64,000 bases of DNA from Erodium maritimum (GCA_963921825.1 OY997588.1:64624617-64688616); one strand, 5' to 3'. Shown: positions 21,843 to 34,761, counted from the stretch's first letter. Made by a program: numbers and translations. The notes: a model not told the origin generated them from the letters alone.

Positions 21843-24800
21843 TGAAGACCCTTATGGACTTACCCTCATGGGCCATGGTAGAGGGCCAGGCCCAACTCAT
21901 TCACAAGCACACAGCACCGCGGGTCGTTCCACTTCACTTCCGGATCGCTGCGCGGGTCAGAGGCTGGAGACGAGTCGTTTCCACCTGGTTCCGGATCACC
22001 ACGCGGGTCAGAGGATGGAGGCGGGTCGCTCCGTTGGATCAGGACCACACACGGGTTAGATTGACCCGGTAGCACAGCCCGCGGGTTCAAGCCTGGCAGA
22101 TTTTGTGGGCCGGCTCAATGAGGCCCAAAGGGCCCAGTTTTTGGATTTTTTCAGCCCACCTTCTACTAATTCTTTTGCGGGTAACACGAACGCCAATCAA
22201 GGTTCTGGTAATATTACTTCCACATGGATTATTGATTCTGGAGCTACTAATCATATATATTGTGATGCTTCCCTTTTATCAAATGTTTGGGATAAAAATC
22301 ATTTTTTTCCCGTTGAAATGCCTAATGGGGAGAGTGCCCCTGTCACCGATGTAGGACAAGTAGTCCTTGATTCTATGTTGACCCTTGATCGTGTATTGGC
22401 TGTTCCGCATTTCCGTTTCAATCTCCTCTCCGCCAGTCAGATTACTCGTGATCTCCAGTGTGTATTAACTTTTTACCCGGACTTTTGTGTGATACAGGAC
22501 TTACTTTCGAGGAAGCTGATTGGAGCGGGTAGGGTGCGGAATGGGCTCTATCATTGGGAACCGACGGTGGCAGGAACGGCGTTATTGACGCATGGAAATA
22601 ATAACACTCAGTTATGGCATCGACGTTTGGGACACATGCCGGTTTCCCGAGTACCTTTAATTTAAAATTTATCTCTTGATCTTGGAAAACATGGATTGGG
22701 TATATGTGACGCTTGTTGTAGGGCTAAATAGACACGATTACCTTTTCCAGTGCACACGAATAAAAGCAGTCGTATCTTTGATTTAATACATTGTGATATT
22801 TGGGGTTCTTATGATACACCCTCGTTCTCGGGGTGTCATTATTTTCTATCTATTGTTGATGACTATAACAGAGCTACATGGGCGTTCCTAATGAAGCAGA
22901 AGTCTGAGGTGAAGACACACCTATTTCATTTCTTTAATTGGGTGACAGGTCAGTTTAACGTTCGGGTCAAGTGTCTCCGTACAGATGGAGGCAAGGAATT
23001 CCAGCACCACGAACTAGTGGCACACTATCATAACACAGGCATGGAGTTTCAGACCAGCTATGTTGGAACCCCCTAGCAAAATGGTGTAGTAGAACGGAAA
23101 CACCGACATATTCTTGAGGTTGCTCGAGCCTTACGTTTCTAAGCCAAACTCCCATTGCGTTTTTGGGGAGAATGCACACTCAAATCGGCATACTTGATCA
23201 ATCGGATGCCACTCATAGTCATTAGAAATAAGACCCCGTTCGAAATGCTTTATGGAAAAAAACCTGGTTGCAACCACCTCTGAAGTTTTGGTTGTCTCTA
23301 CTACGTTCATCAACAAACACGTGACATATTTGGCCCAAGATCTCGCCCCGGCTTATTCATGGGCTACCCAAGGGGACAGAAAGGTTATCGCATATACGAC
23401 CTTGAATCACAAGCAATGATCGTATCACGAGACGTTCAGTTTTGGGAAAACATCTTTCCCGGAGACCAGTGTACAGAAATCGAACCACACTCTGACGCTC
23501 CATCAGACACACCATTCTTGTCATATATTCATGTCCCACCACATGTGTCGTCTCCTCTATCCCCAACACCAGTTGAGAGTGCAACTCATGAGATAGTGGA
23601 AGATGAGATAATGGAAGCATCACCTCTTCCCGTCAAGCGTACCCGTAGGCCTTCTACACGCTTGAGTGGTTATGAATACACCCTGCCACCTTCCGTCCTA
23701 CCACCTGGTTCCGCCCCGCACCAATCTGTTCCTTCAGCTAACTCGACGGTACATCCCTTATCCCATACTGTTTCTTATGATAAATTGTGAACAGCTTACT
23801 CTGCTTTTCTAGCGGCCATCTCCTCAGTAGATGAGCCACGCACTTTTCAACAGGCAGTTAAACATGAGCATTGGCGTGACGCCATGGCACGAGAAATTTC
23901 TGCCCTATAAGGGAATCATACTTAGACCCTGACGGAACTTCCCCCGGGAAAACGTGCTATTGACTCTAAGTGGGTATACAAGGTGAAGTATCGTCCTGAT
24001 GGAAGTATTGAGCGTTATAAGGCTCGACTCGTTGCAAAAGGCTACACCCAAGTGGAAGGGGTTGACTACACCGATACCTTTGCACCCGTGGTTAAAATGG
24101 TCACGGTTCGATGTCTCCTCGCCATCGCAGCTAATCGTGGTATGCCGTTGTACCAACTTGACGTTAACAATGCATTCCTACATGGAGATTTACATGAGGA
24201 GGTTTATATGAAGGTTCCTCAAGGATTTTCTTGACAGGGGGAGAAATGGGTTTGCCACCTACGTAAATCCCTCTATGGACTCAAGCAGGCATCCCGTAAC
24301 TGGTACCAAAAGTTCACAGATTCCATCGTTAGCCTTGGCTACAAGGCCTCAGTTGCTGATCACTCCCTCTTCACCTTTACTGCTCCTAATTCATTTGTTG
24401 CAGTTCTTATCTATGTGGACAATGTGGTTATTACAGGAACAGATGAAACCCGTATTCAACAACTCAAGGAGCATTTGGACCAACAGTTCAAGATCAAGAA
24501 CCTAGGAACCTTGAAATACTTCCTTGGCCTCAAGGTAGCTCGCTCTCCTTCAGGGGTCATCCTCTCCCAGAGGAAATATACCCTCGACATCTTGGCCGAT
24601 AGTGGATTTACTGGATGTAAGCCGGCATCCTTCCCACTCGCTCAACAACACCGACTTTCAGCAGATGTTGGACCTCTTTGTGAAGATAGTGGCCAATATC
24701 GTCGTCTGGTAGGACGTTTATTGTATCTGACCATCACTCGACCAGACATCAGCTATACGGTGCATATTTTAAGCCAATTCCTACATGCCCCCCATGAGGC

Positions 24801-25578
24801 ACACTTGGATGCTGCCTTCCATGTTCTACGTTACCTTAAGAGCAGCCCAGGGCAAGGGTTGTTTTTTCGAGCTGATAACACTCTCTCATTACAAGCGTAT
24901 TGTGATGCCGATTGGGCGGGGTTCCCTGATACTAGAAGATCTACCACAGGTTACATAATGTTTCTTGGCTCATCTCCGGTCGCTTGGCGTTCTAAGAAAC
25001 AGACAGTGGTATCATGTTCCCCAGCAGAAGCCGAATATAGGGCTATGGCCGCAGCCAGTCGGGAGATAGTGTGGTTACGACAACTCCTCACAGATCTCTA
25101 AGCCCACCAGAGTACGACAGTTCCTCTCTTTTGTGACAACCATGCAGCTATACACATTGCCTCTAATCCAGTTTTTCATGAACGAACTAAGCATATAGAG
25201 ATTGATTGTCACTTCGTTCGTCAACAACTACAGAATGAAGTGCTTCGCCCCCAACCAGTTCCTAGCCGACATCAGCTTGCAGACATCCTCACCAAAGGGT
25301 TGGGCCGTGACCGCTTTCATGAGCTTATGGGCAAGTTGGGAATTTCCAATATACATGCTCCAACTTGAGGGGGAGTATTGAAGTCAATTTTGTGATGAAA
25401 TCAATCTTGATTTTAATCACAAGATTGTATCCCACTTTCGAGATCTCTTTCCTTTTATCAGATATTGCAATTACCAGAGTATCTTTATTTCCTTTTTTGA
25501 CATGTACCCTCTTGTATAAATATGTACAGTTACATAGCAATGAAATAACAAGTAGGGATCTAATTTTCCACTTTTACA
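21843..25578 (+). mobile_element. Ty1/copia element, 5' truncated
   Basis: Pol domains follow copia order: protease (WIIDSGATNH near 22230), the integrase start (LWHRRLGHMP), integrase core, reverse transcriptase (YVDNVV in place of the common YVDD, near 24410), and RNase H (YCDADWAG near 24900). They end at about 25375 with a ttgagggggag polypurine tract. A putative LTR starts at 25379 (TGAAGTCAATTTTG) and ends near 25578. No 5' LTR or gag start is present: the element begins where the gypsy 3' LTR stops. It is broken, with several disruptions. A high-quality lineage call is not possible by eye. Confidence 0.8.
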
Positions 25579-25584
25579 GTCGGA

Positions 25585-25606
25585 GGGGGGGGGGGGGGGG
25601 GGGGGG
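25585..25606 (+). repeat. 22-base G homopolymer
   Basis: An uninterrupted run of 22 G's right after the copia LTR end, followed by aactgcggtagc. Such runs can form stacked G-quartets and are prone to sequencing or assembly length errors. Confidence 0.95.
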
Positions 25607-25862
25607 AACTGCGGTAGCATCCGAAGACACCGATATAGCATACGCCAACCATAAGGCACTGGTCGAGCAAACCGAGTGAAGAAAGTGCATTGGTTGATAG
25701 ATATCTCCCCCGGAGAGTCAGCGTGCGTCGTCCTCCCTTCACTGATAAATGTAGGGCTCCTAAATGCGGGAGTGTTGACCCCGAACTGGTAGGGGAGAAT
25801 CCTGTCGACAGTTGGTGGACCCGTTGCCACCTTCTTGCCAGAGAGAGGGTACCATCGACCAA

Positions 25863-26375
25863 TGTAATAACCACTCCCGGTCAACGCCAGTCAAACCTAC
25901 GAAAAACGAGAAAATTTAAAAATTTTAAGACAGGCATTTAATTGAACCTAGAATTGACCCCGATGGTCATATCGGACTTAAGTTGACCCCGATATCGACC
26001 AAAGTGAGTTCCGGGGGACTCAGGGCAACTTTCTGATCAATTTGGGAAATGTTGACTTTTCGTTGGAAAAGTCAACCGAGCGACGTTTTGGTCCATTCGA
26101 GGACCGTTTTGTATCCAAAAAGCTTAGCCGTCATCGCAGCGGTCTTAGTTGAGCCGTTTCCTTGTAGCCCGTCAAGGTTCGTAATTTCTTGGAAAAAGTG
26201 CCCGTTCGGGACCCGAAACGTCCGAATTTCGCGAATCTGATTGGAAAATATCTAGAAGATATTTTCCCAAAAAGGTGTGGGACCCACTTGACACTTATCA
26301 AATATGTGGTGGTGTTAGGTTTATTGAACAAAACAAAAGATGAGACATGTGAGGGTTAGTTTGTAATTAAGTATT
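25863..26375 (+). mobile_element. Gypsy LTR fragment, same family as the solo LTR
   Basis: Starts TGTAATAACCACTCCCGGTC and matches the inverted sequence of 57360-57868 closely for about 500 bases, including gaccccgatatcgaccaaag, cttagccgtcat and ggaaaatatctagaagatat. Similarity ends at gtttgtaattaagt (about 26370), where AT-rich DNA begins. It is only the first sixth of the 3.15-kb LTR. Confidence 0.8.
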
Positions 26376-27017
26376 TTTACTTAATTAAGTATAAATTTCG
26401 TATAAATTTCAAAAATCTATTTTTACTTATAAAATATTTTTTTATTAATTTTAAAATGCGATTTAAATTATTCTTTTTTTTTGAAATATTTAATATTTAA
26501 AATAATATATTATTAAATAACTAAAAATCGCATTTTTTATAAAATCATTTTTTTACTTAAAAGATCGATTTTATTTTTAAAAATAATCAGGTTTTATTTT
26601 ATGACAAGTCATATTTTAAATTCTTCTTTTAAAATTCGTTTTTTTTCATCAAATCTATTTTTTGTTTTATTAATTCCTAATTCCACTTCATTTTATTTAA
26701 TTCAATGAAAACCCTAGACAACCTACTAGAAGCTATACCTGACGCCTCATTTGATGTTGTCGATTCCTCCGACTCCTTAGACAACCTATCCCGCTCTAGC
26801 CTCTTCTTCTAGGAGAGCGATGTAGTTTTCTCCCTAGGGAGCCAACCTGTCTGTATATCTTGGTCATGGGCCCGGGATATCTTTATAAGAAATGCAGAGA
26901 AACCCCTTCTCAACCAAAAAAAAAGAGAAACCCCCAATGATTTGGTTCTGTACAAACATGTTTTTTCCCTTTTAAAAACATACTTATAAATTTTTTAAGG
27001 ATTACTTAAACCATATT
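26376..27017. other. AT-rich low-complexity spacer
   Basis: Mostly A/T with repeated tttaaaat/atttttta words to about 26700. A short moderately GC-rich patch (26700-26930) ends in an A-run and may be a tiny LINE tail. No gene is seen. Confidence 0.5.
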
Positions 27018-27020
27018 TTA

Positions 27021-27742
27021 GAGCATCTTCAGTGCTAATCTGCTGATTGTTCGTGTTAACTGTTGAATTAAAAAAATAATATTTCAATCATTTCTCAATA
27101 AAAGTTAGCACCCTTCCATGTTATTTTTTCTACTGGTTGTTCAAATAAATTAATATTAACCATAATATTTTTATTAAAAAACACATATTACACAAAAAAT
27201 AGTAATAAAAACATTAATGAAAATTCTTTAAAATATAAAAAATAATTTGATAAATGAAAAAGAATGAACAAAAAACAAAGAAAATTTAAAAAATTAAAAT
27301 TTAAAAAATATATATATGAAAGTTAATAAAAGAATTAGTAAAACAATACTAATGAAAAAAATTAAATAAAAAGTTGATAAAAGAATTTAAAAGAAAAAGA
27401 ATTAACAAAAAATTAATAAAATAATTAAAAATAAAAAAGTTAATAAAAGAATTATAAAGAAAAAAATTAGAATTAAATTTTTTAAAAAGTGTATATAAAA
27501 TTTAATAAAAGAATTTATAAAAGTAACGAATTTAAAAAACTGGAAAAAAACATTAACAAAAAAAAAAGTAAAAAAAAATGAATAAACAAAAAAAAAACTC
27601 ACCGCCAACACTTGGTATTAGTGTTATCTTCACCGGCTATACTCACAATCAGCACCCAAACACCAGCTCAACGCCTACAAATATGTGTTTTCTCCCCACC
27701 AGCAATGAAACATCGGCTTTACTATCAGCGTTGGAGATGCTC
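27021..27742. mobile_element. Tourist-like MITE, about 720 bp
   Basis: Left end gagcatcttcagtgctaatc and inverted right end gagcatctccaacgctgata are matching TIRs, flanked by TTA at 27018-27020 and 27743-27745. The middle (27140-27600) is almost pure A/T with taaaaattaataaaag-type repeats, which explains its unusual length. The right TTA is also the left target copy of the neighbouring Harbinger element. Confidence 0.7.
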
Positions 27743-27745
27743 TTA

Positions 27746-30700
27746 GAGCACCCACAATGGGGTCTCTTCCTCACTGATTCGCGCATTAAATTTGGCTTTG
27801 TTTCGTCAAATCCGAGTCCATTCATCCGTCGAATCGGTGCAAGAGCTTTAGATGGTCTACGAATCAGTATTGCGTCAATAGATTCGTTTCGACAAGGATG
27901 ACTTTGACCAACCAAATCAGCGAGCGACACTTGGGTGGAATCGACGAGGAAAATATGACAAAGCGCAGCGATTCTGCCACGTGTCCTTGAATCAGCTGAA
28001 TCGGTTTGAATGAAATTAACTCTTTTTTTTTGGTTTTCTAATACAATTTTTCTATAAATACCCTTCCTTCTTGTAAAATAGTGTACTCTCACACCATCGA
28101 TTGTTTCCTTTTTGCCCTCAAAATATTTTTATTTTCTCGTTCTGTGATGGATTATTCAAGTGGTGAGGAGTATGATAGTGGCGCAATTGACTACGCAACG
28201 TTATAAGAGATGATACATCAGGCGGATCACCAGATGTTGCAGTCTTTACGAACAACTATTATGGAAGCCAACGAACGAATGACGAACCCCGTCCAGGTGA
28301 AGCACAAAAGACATTACTTTTTCAGAGATCGAAGCGATGCTCACAACCGGCTTATGTCTGATTGGAGAAGTCGTTGTACAATGAAACAAATGTTTTGACG
28401 GCGTTTTTGTATGGCACAAATAAAACTTGCAGGTGGAGAGTATGAGTTCGATGATTACTTTACGCAAAAAGTTGATTGTCGCGGTCGGGCCGGGTTTTCA
28501 CTAATTCAAAAGTGTACGAAAGCTATACAGATGCTCTGTTATGGTTCATCGGCCGACAGCCTGGACGAGTATTTGAAAATTGCGGAAACAACGGCCCTCG
28601 AGTGCATGCATCAGTTTTGCTTCGTCGTAATCAACGTCTTTGGCGATACCTATCGAAGAAAGCCCAACAGTAATGATATTTCTTACCTTACTTGTGTGAA
28701 TGAAACTCGGGGTTTCCCAGGTTGTATTGTCGATCTCGATTGTATGCATTGGGCATGAAAGAATTGTCCGAAAGAGCTTCAAAGGGTTCACTAGCGGGGC
28801 GACAATCTACGACCAATAGTCATGCTTGATGTTATGGTGGGCACCGACACTTGGTTTTGGCATGCATACTTTGTTATGTCGGGCTCGAACAACGACATTA
28901 ATGTGTTGAACCAATCATCATTATTTTCTCACTTACAACGAGGTGAGTATCTCGAAATCGTGTTTCAGGTCAACAATTGTGAAGTCCATCCCGGCATCAC
29001 AACTCTCGAAACACGTATTGTACGCAAAGAAACAGGATGTTGCAAGGAAGGATGTGGATAGGGCATTCGAGGTTCTCTAAGCTTGGTTTCATATCATCAA
29101 TAGGTCGACTTGAGGTTGGTACGATCGAAAATTACCTATGATAACGCAAGCATGCATTATCACACACAACATGATTGTTGATGACGAACATGATACGTAC
29201 CAGGGAGAAATTGAACGACTGGAGTCCGAAGAACCAATTATATGCGTCCACCAAGGGCCATTGCCCAATTATGATGTCGTCCGAACCTACACAAGACGTC
29301 TCGAGGACTGAGCTATCCACCAGCAACTGAAAGTATATCTTATTGAACACACAAATAAACTATGTTCATGCCAAAGGCCGTTTTCGATCCCGACAACGAG
29401 TAGACGCTTAGTTTATTTCTATTGCTATCCAGTTTCATTTGACTTCTGTTTGTTGTGTTGTGTCAGTTAGGATTTGTTTTGCTGCATTTTCGTTACATGT
29501 ACTTGTATGTCAGGAACTATATTTTTTCGTGCAACATTATGAGTGTTTTTCGTTACATGGACCATGCACATTTCCAATGCATCTTGGATGCCAAATTGGT
29601 GGCCTACAACACAACTCACCCTCCCCAATGTTTCATCTATAAAAGAAAATCACATCAATCCAATCATCCTCTCCAATTTTGCGCATAACCAAATTTCCGA
29701 CATAACGGATTCCGAGAACAGAAGTGGTGTTTAATAGAGTGATATGGGTCCACCACAATCACTCTACATGATCAAGTGAGAAGTCCACCGACGTGGTAGG
29801 TTCAAGCACACAAAAGCACAGCTTATGAGGTGTCACAACTCATTGACAAGGCAATATGTTGAAGTCGTTGCTCCAGACATAAACCGACTAGACCCCGCTC
29901 GAGAAGGCCAACCACAGAGCTCTTATGTTCGATATTCTTCAAATTATGAACCACAACTAAATTGTTTTCATGTATGTTTGTTTTTTTATCAGTGTACTCG
30001 ATTTCTAACACAGTTTGTTTGATTTTATACTCGACAACCAAACCGAATTGTTCGAAAAATGTTTTATATCAATGTATAAGTAATTAAATATCATGTTTAT
30101 GAGAAATGACAAATTTTCCATTTCAAACCCCCTGATCCGCCAATGGATAAGAATGCACGATTTTGTCCCAAAAATAAAGCCCTATCCAAATGTGCCAAGT
30201 ACTTAATTTCACCAATTATTTCTTCAAAGCTTTGATTGATTCTTCCTATTCTTTAACCTATCCGAATCTCTTTTTATAAACCACACATCACGACTGATTC
30301 TCTTCATCGTTTCGACGGTAACTCTTTCATCTACAACTTTCTCTTTTCTCTTGTGTAGTTTCGACACCACCACATCTCTCCGGCATAATCGGCCATAGAG
30401 CCTACATGGACGGACGAAGAAGAGAGGTGTCTTGTTGTTGCGGGGATGGTCCACACAAGATTTTTGGCGGTGCCTCTCCCAAGACTAAGAAACATGCACA
30501 CGACTCTGTATCATCGGCTCAAGAAGCAGTTGAAAGACCGCTACTAGAAGACCAACACCCGGGTGAGGGCGTTCGAGGTGGCGTTCTTAGAGGCACGCCA
30601 TGCTCTCAATCCGGTTTCCACCAAAGATGATGTGCAACTGAAGGTGAATCGATCGTATGAACGTAATGTCGGCCACCTCTTCACTAAGCTTGAGTGGTGG

Positions 30701-30792
30701 GCGACAGTTCAGGATTGCCCACTAATTTCCAAAAAACTATCTGAATTGGTTTGGGAATAAACTGAATCGGTCTATTCCCACTATGGGTGCAC
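27746..30792 (+). mobile_element. PIF/Harbinger transposon, degenerate
   Basis: TIRs are gagcacccacaatggg on the left and gtgcacccatagtggg as the inverted right end, flanked by TTA at 27743-27745 and 30793-30795. The 3.05-kb body contains a decayed transposase (28411-29061) and, near 30400-30770, open sequence that might be the second ORF but shows no Myb-like motif I could recognise. TIR type, TTA target and transposase family agree. Confidence 0.85.
28411..29061 (+). pseudogene. Harbinger transposase (DDE_Tnp_4) pseudogene
   Basis: The reading contains the hallmark block GFPGCIVDLDCMHWA (first catalytic Asp) followed by KNCP. Further on it has MLDVMVGTDTWFWHAYFVMS and GSNNDINVLNQSSLF (second Asp region). 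In-frame stops fall directly after CMHWA (28756-28758) and in the next dozen codons. The third acidic residue is not securely placed, because the frame is lost after about 29060. Upstream sequence (28146-28400) encodes the usual helix-rich N-terminal part, also broken. It encoded the nuclease that cuts at the TIRs and cannot be active here. Confidence 0.85.
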
Positions 30793-32108
30793 TTATTGTA
30801 TTGTCTACGGATGAAAAAAGACCTTCTATTTTATCCATGTTTTTAAGATACCTTAAGTAAGAGACGAAATCGGCTGAAACCCACCGTTAACGTACAAACC
30901 AACGAACCAATCGCGTCCGTCCACCAGAAGCAGCCAACCGTCGAGATTGATCCTTCATCTCCGGCCAAGAGTGCGCGTTATATCTAGCTTCGGAGGGTAA
31001 TATTGTCAATTCCGCGCTTCTTCATTACACAGTCAGAACAACATCATAATCGCAGTCAACACAATTCCATGAAAATTCCCTTCTCTCTCAACGAAGCAAC
31101 TCGAAAACAGGTGATCATTCTCTCTTTCATTGATTCGATTATCATTGAATCAAATTTCATCAACAATTGTTAGAATCACTGGCTTCTCCAAAACCTGAAA
31201 AGCTTGCTCTGTTTTTGTTTCTCGACTGTAAATCGAAGATTGTAGCTGTTTTATCACCGGATCAAGCTCCAAAACAGGTTTTAATTACCTTTTGACTTGA
31301 TTAAATCGTCATGTAATCAATTGGAGGATCCAAAAATCAAAATATGTGTCGTTTTCAAAATTCTGAAAATCATGCTCTGTTTTAGGTTTTAGCGACTGAG
31401 CTGCTAAGGTTTATCAACTATTTCATGTGAATTCACCTATTTTCTTAGCTTATCAACATAAACAAGGCTATAAATTACCGATTTCGTTGTTTAAATATAA
31501 AATTAAAAATCTGGAATTCTTCTTCTTCGTTCATCATGAAGTTTCGCAGAATAGCTAATAAGATTCGTTGCCAGTTGATAAACATCTCGTTTTCTGTTGA
31601 TAACGCAACGGTTATGAGTTGATAACTTCTGTGACAGTTCACTGTTGAGTTGATGATTGCTCCAGGAACAGATCTTAGGTAGAGGAATACGTTGATAAAT
31701 GCACAATAGAAAGCTGATAAACACACGTTAAGGAGTTGATAAACGCCAATATATCTGATATTCATGTTCTTGGATAATCATTGCCGTTCAGAGATCATTG
31801 ATAAATAAATCGTTTCCACTGATAAGTTGTGATTTGTGCGTTGATAACTGTCTGATATCTTTTATCTGTATAAGTTGATAATCGATGCAGGCGCCACCGT
31901 ATACTATGATAGCATTGATAAACTGTTCGTTAGTCATTGATAAATTATTCATTGATAGATGAAAAATGTATGTGACATGTTCCCTGATTGAGTTATTAAT
32001 GGATGCACGCACAGATTGTAAATACCGAATCATTGATAAAAGTATATTTTCTAGTGATAAACACAAAGTTGTGAACTGATAATTTCTCTGTGTACATATG
32101 ATACAGTG

Positions 32109-34761
32109 ATGGAGAGCATAGATCATGATGATACAGAATTTGGGTTTGAATATGAAGATGAAGAGATTGTTTCAGAACCTATAAGCACACAGAAAGTGTG
32201 GATTCCTGACTGTGATGATGAGCTAAAGCCTCGAAAGGATATGAAATTTCATTCGTTGGAGGAAGGTATTATTTTCTACCAAACATATGCGTTAAACGGT
32301 GGTTTTGGGACACGTCGTGGCACAAAAAAGAAGAAACCAGGGGGTAATACAGTTGATTTTAAGTACATGTTATGTGCAAGAGAAGGGGAAACATTTGTAG
32401 ATGACATTGAAGAAGGTGGCAAGTCTAGAAAGAGATATAGGAAGTCTACACGAACACATTGTATGGCAAGGATGTATTTGAAGCACAATGGAAATGGTTA
32501 TATAGTGTATGAGTTCAGAGAAGAACACAACCACCGGTTACAGTGTAAGCGTGAATTGCACTATTTGAGATCGAATAGGCATTTAACACCAAGACACAAG
32601 CAGTTTATCATAGATTGCTCAAAGGTCAATTTGGGGGCTACAAAAGCGTTTAATCTTTACAGCCAAATAGTTGGGGGAGGGGGGGGGGGGGGCTGTCAAT
32701 GTATGAGCATGTCCAAATGATTTCAGGAACTTCCAAAGGGATCTGAAAGTGTACATTAGAGAGAGCGATGCACAGATCACCATTGACCAATTCCACACTA
32801 AGGAAGACTATTGTAGCGACTTCTTCTTTGAGTACAAAGTAGACGCTGGCGATCGACTAAGTCGCCTTTTCTGGGCTGATTCAACGTCGAGGAAGAATTA
32901 CGAGCTATTTGGAGATACAGTATCGTTCGATTCAACTTATCGATCAAACAGGCAAAATATTTTGTTACTGTATGGTAATTGTTCCTTGTTGGTTTGATAA
33001 ACCATTATGTTTTGATTGATAAACCTATTTGGGAGAATTGATAAAAACCTTGATTGCATATTTGATAAACAATACAGTCTATGTTGATAACTTATATATT
33101 CTTGTTGCTTGTGTTTTTGTTTGTATAGGTACATGATGGTCTTTGCACCATTCACTAGGGTTGACAACCATAACAAGTCAATCATCTTTGGTGATGCTTT
33201 ATTAGCCAAAGAGGATGCTGAATCTTTTATTTGGTTATTCCGGACATTCCTCAAAGCTATGAAGATGAAAGAACCAACCTGTTTTATAACAGACCAAGAC
33301 CCAGCAATGAGAAAAGCGTTTGAAGAAGTGTTCACCCAAAGTAGGCATCGTCTATGTATGTGGCACATAATGCAGAAGCTTCCTTCTAAAGTAAGTTGCG
33401 TTTTCAATTTGTATGGCTGATAAACTAAAGGGAATGGGATAAAGATTTGTTTGGTTGAGTGTGATAAAATGTGTTATTATTCTTGCAGGTGCCTCACACT
33501 ATATACCATGAGACGGATTTCAAGAAGAAATTTAAAGCATTGGTGTGGAGTAACTACACCGAAACAGATGAGTTTGAGCTGAGTTGGAAGTCTTTGATAG
33601 AAGAATTCCAACTAACTGATCACCCCTGGTTGTCTACTATGTTCGATATACGGGATCGGTGGATACCTGCATACTTCAGAGGTCTAAAAATGGGTCTATC
33701 ACTAACAGGTACCCTTTATATTAGTGGTGATAAATGCTTCATAACGAGATGATGATGTATCACTTTTGGCTTGATAAATATTTGTGTGGTTGTCATGAAC
33801 TTTGCTGATAAAATATATGACAGTTTATGATAAATATTTCACTAATAATTGATAATTGTATATTCTTAATAGCTGAAATATCTTGTTCAGGTGCCTTACA
33901 CTGGTTGAGTTCATGTGGCGCTTCGATACAGTCGTTGAAGGGCAGAGACAAAAACAATTACAGCTAGACTTCCAATCAAGCACATTAGCTCCTAATTTCA
34001 TTGCGTTGTCTGAAATTGAAAAGGATGCTTGGAGGATTTATAGCCGGACAATAGTTGACATCATAAAGAAAAGTGTTATGCGAACAACATTCAAGTGTGG
34101 GATCAATACATGTGCTGAAGAGGATGGAAAGAACATATACAAAATCACCAACAAACATGGGAAGAAAACATTTATTGTGGTGCAAAGTTTACCTGGGAAC
34201 CACTGCACATGTACTTGCATGAGATTTGAAGGATTTGGCATCCCTTGCATGCATATCTTTTTGGCTTTGCAAGCATCTATGGTTGATCAAATCCTGGAAA
34301 GCTTGATCACACAACGATGGACGAAGGATGTACGCAAGAATGCTGAAAATTCTACAACTTCTGCACATTCACAACCAACTGCCTACAGTGAGTGTAAGAA
34401 AATTATATCAGATAGATGCTCGATGCTTCACTCCTGTGTCCTTCATCCAACAATGAACGCTGTAAAGTTGAAGGAATTTGCAGAACAAGTAAAGGACTTC
34501 AAGAAGAGACTGAATGATGATGAAGCTGAGGACTTTGCATCAACCACAACACATGAACTTCAAACTTTGACAGGTCTTTATAAACCTTCCCAAGTTGTTG
34601 TCAAGCTACCGCATATATCAAGGACAAAAGGGTGTGGACAGAGAATGAAATCAGGGATGGAAATTTCTATCGAGGCAGCTAAGAAGAGGAAGCGAACTTG
34701 CAAGGGATGTGGTGAACCAGGTCATGACATCAGATGCTGCTCCCAGAATAAGAATGATTAA
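32109..34761 (+). CDS. FAR1/FRS-type MULE transposase, probably disabled
   Basis: The leader intron ends at 32106; ATG is at 32109. Domains in order: an acidic N-terminus; FAR1 DNA-binding domain (FHSLEEGIIFYQTYALNGGF to HNHRLQC); and the MULE DDE domain, with first Asp in FDSTYRSN, second Asp in ITDQDPAMRK and the MWHIMQKL block. SWIM zinc finger CTCMRFEGFGIPCMHIF follows, then a C-terminal zinc knuckle (CKGCGEPGHDIRCC). Exons end at 32951, 33390, 33708 and 34761. The first coding intron (32952-33128) uses a GC donor (ACAG then gcaaaa) and AG acceptor. Damage: a G-run at 32680-32692 region shifts the frame, and TGA follows at about 32703-32705. The conserved TSRSES segment normally found before exon 33891 is not visible, and the phase into that exon does not fit. 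It cuts and joins MULE ends in the nucleus when intact. Confidence 0.85.

Noticed and set aside
20254-22059. Single 601-codon open stretch as one long gene
   Set aside because: It begins in a gypsy protease region and ends in copia DNA, crossing an LTR edge; the length is an accident of two fused fossils.
25471-25884. 137-codon minus frame with a proline run
   Set aside because: The proline run is just the translated 22-base G homopolymer, and the frame spans an LTR and unrelated sequence.
27140-27600. Possible matrix attachment or origin region because of extreme A/T content
   Set aside because: It is the interior of a MITE with matching ends; A/T content alone is no evidence for such a function.
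28146-30770. Functional Harbinger transposase
   Set aside because: Stops follow immediately after the first catalytic block and the frame is lost afterwards, so it is a pseudogene.
31475-32126. Minus-strand open frames upstream of the transposase
   Set aside because: They lie in the leader intron, consist largely of translated TGATAA motifs (LIN, YQL) and have no domains.
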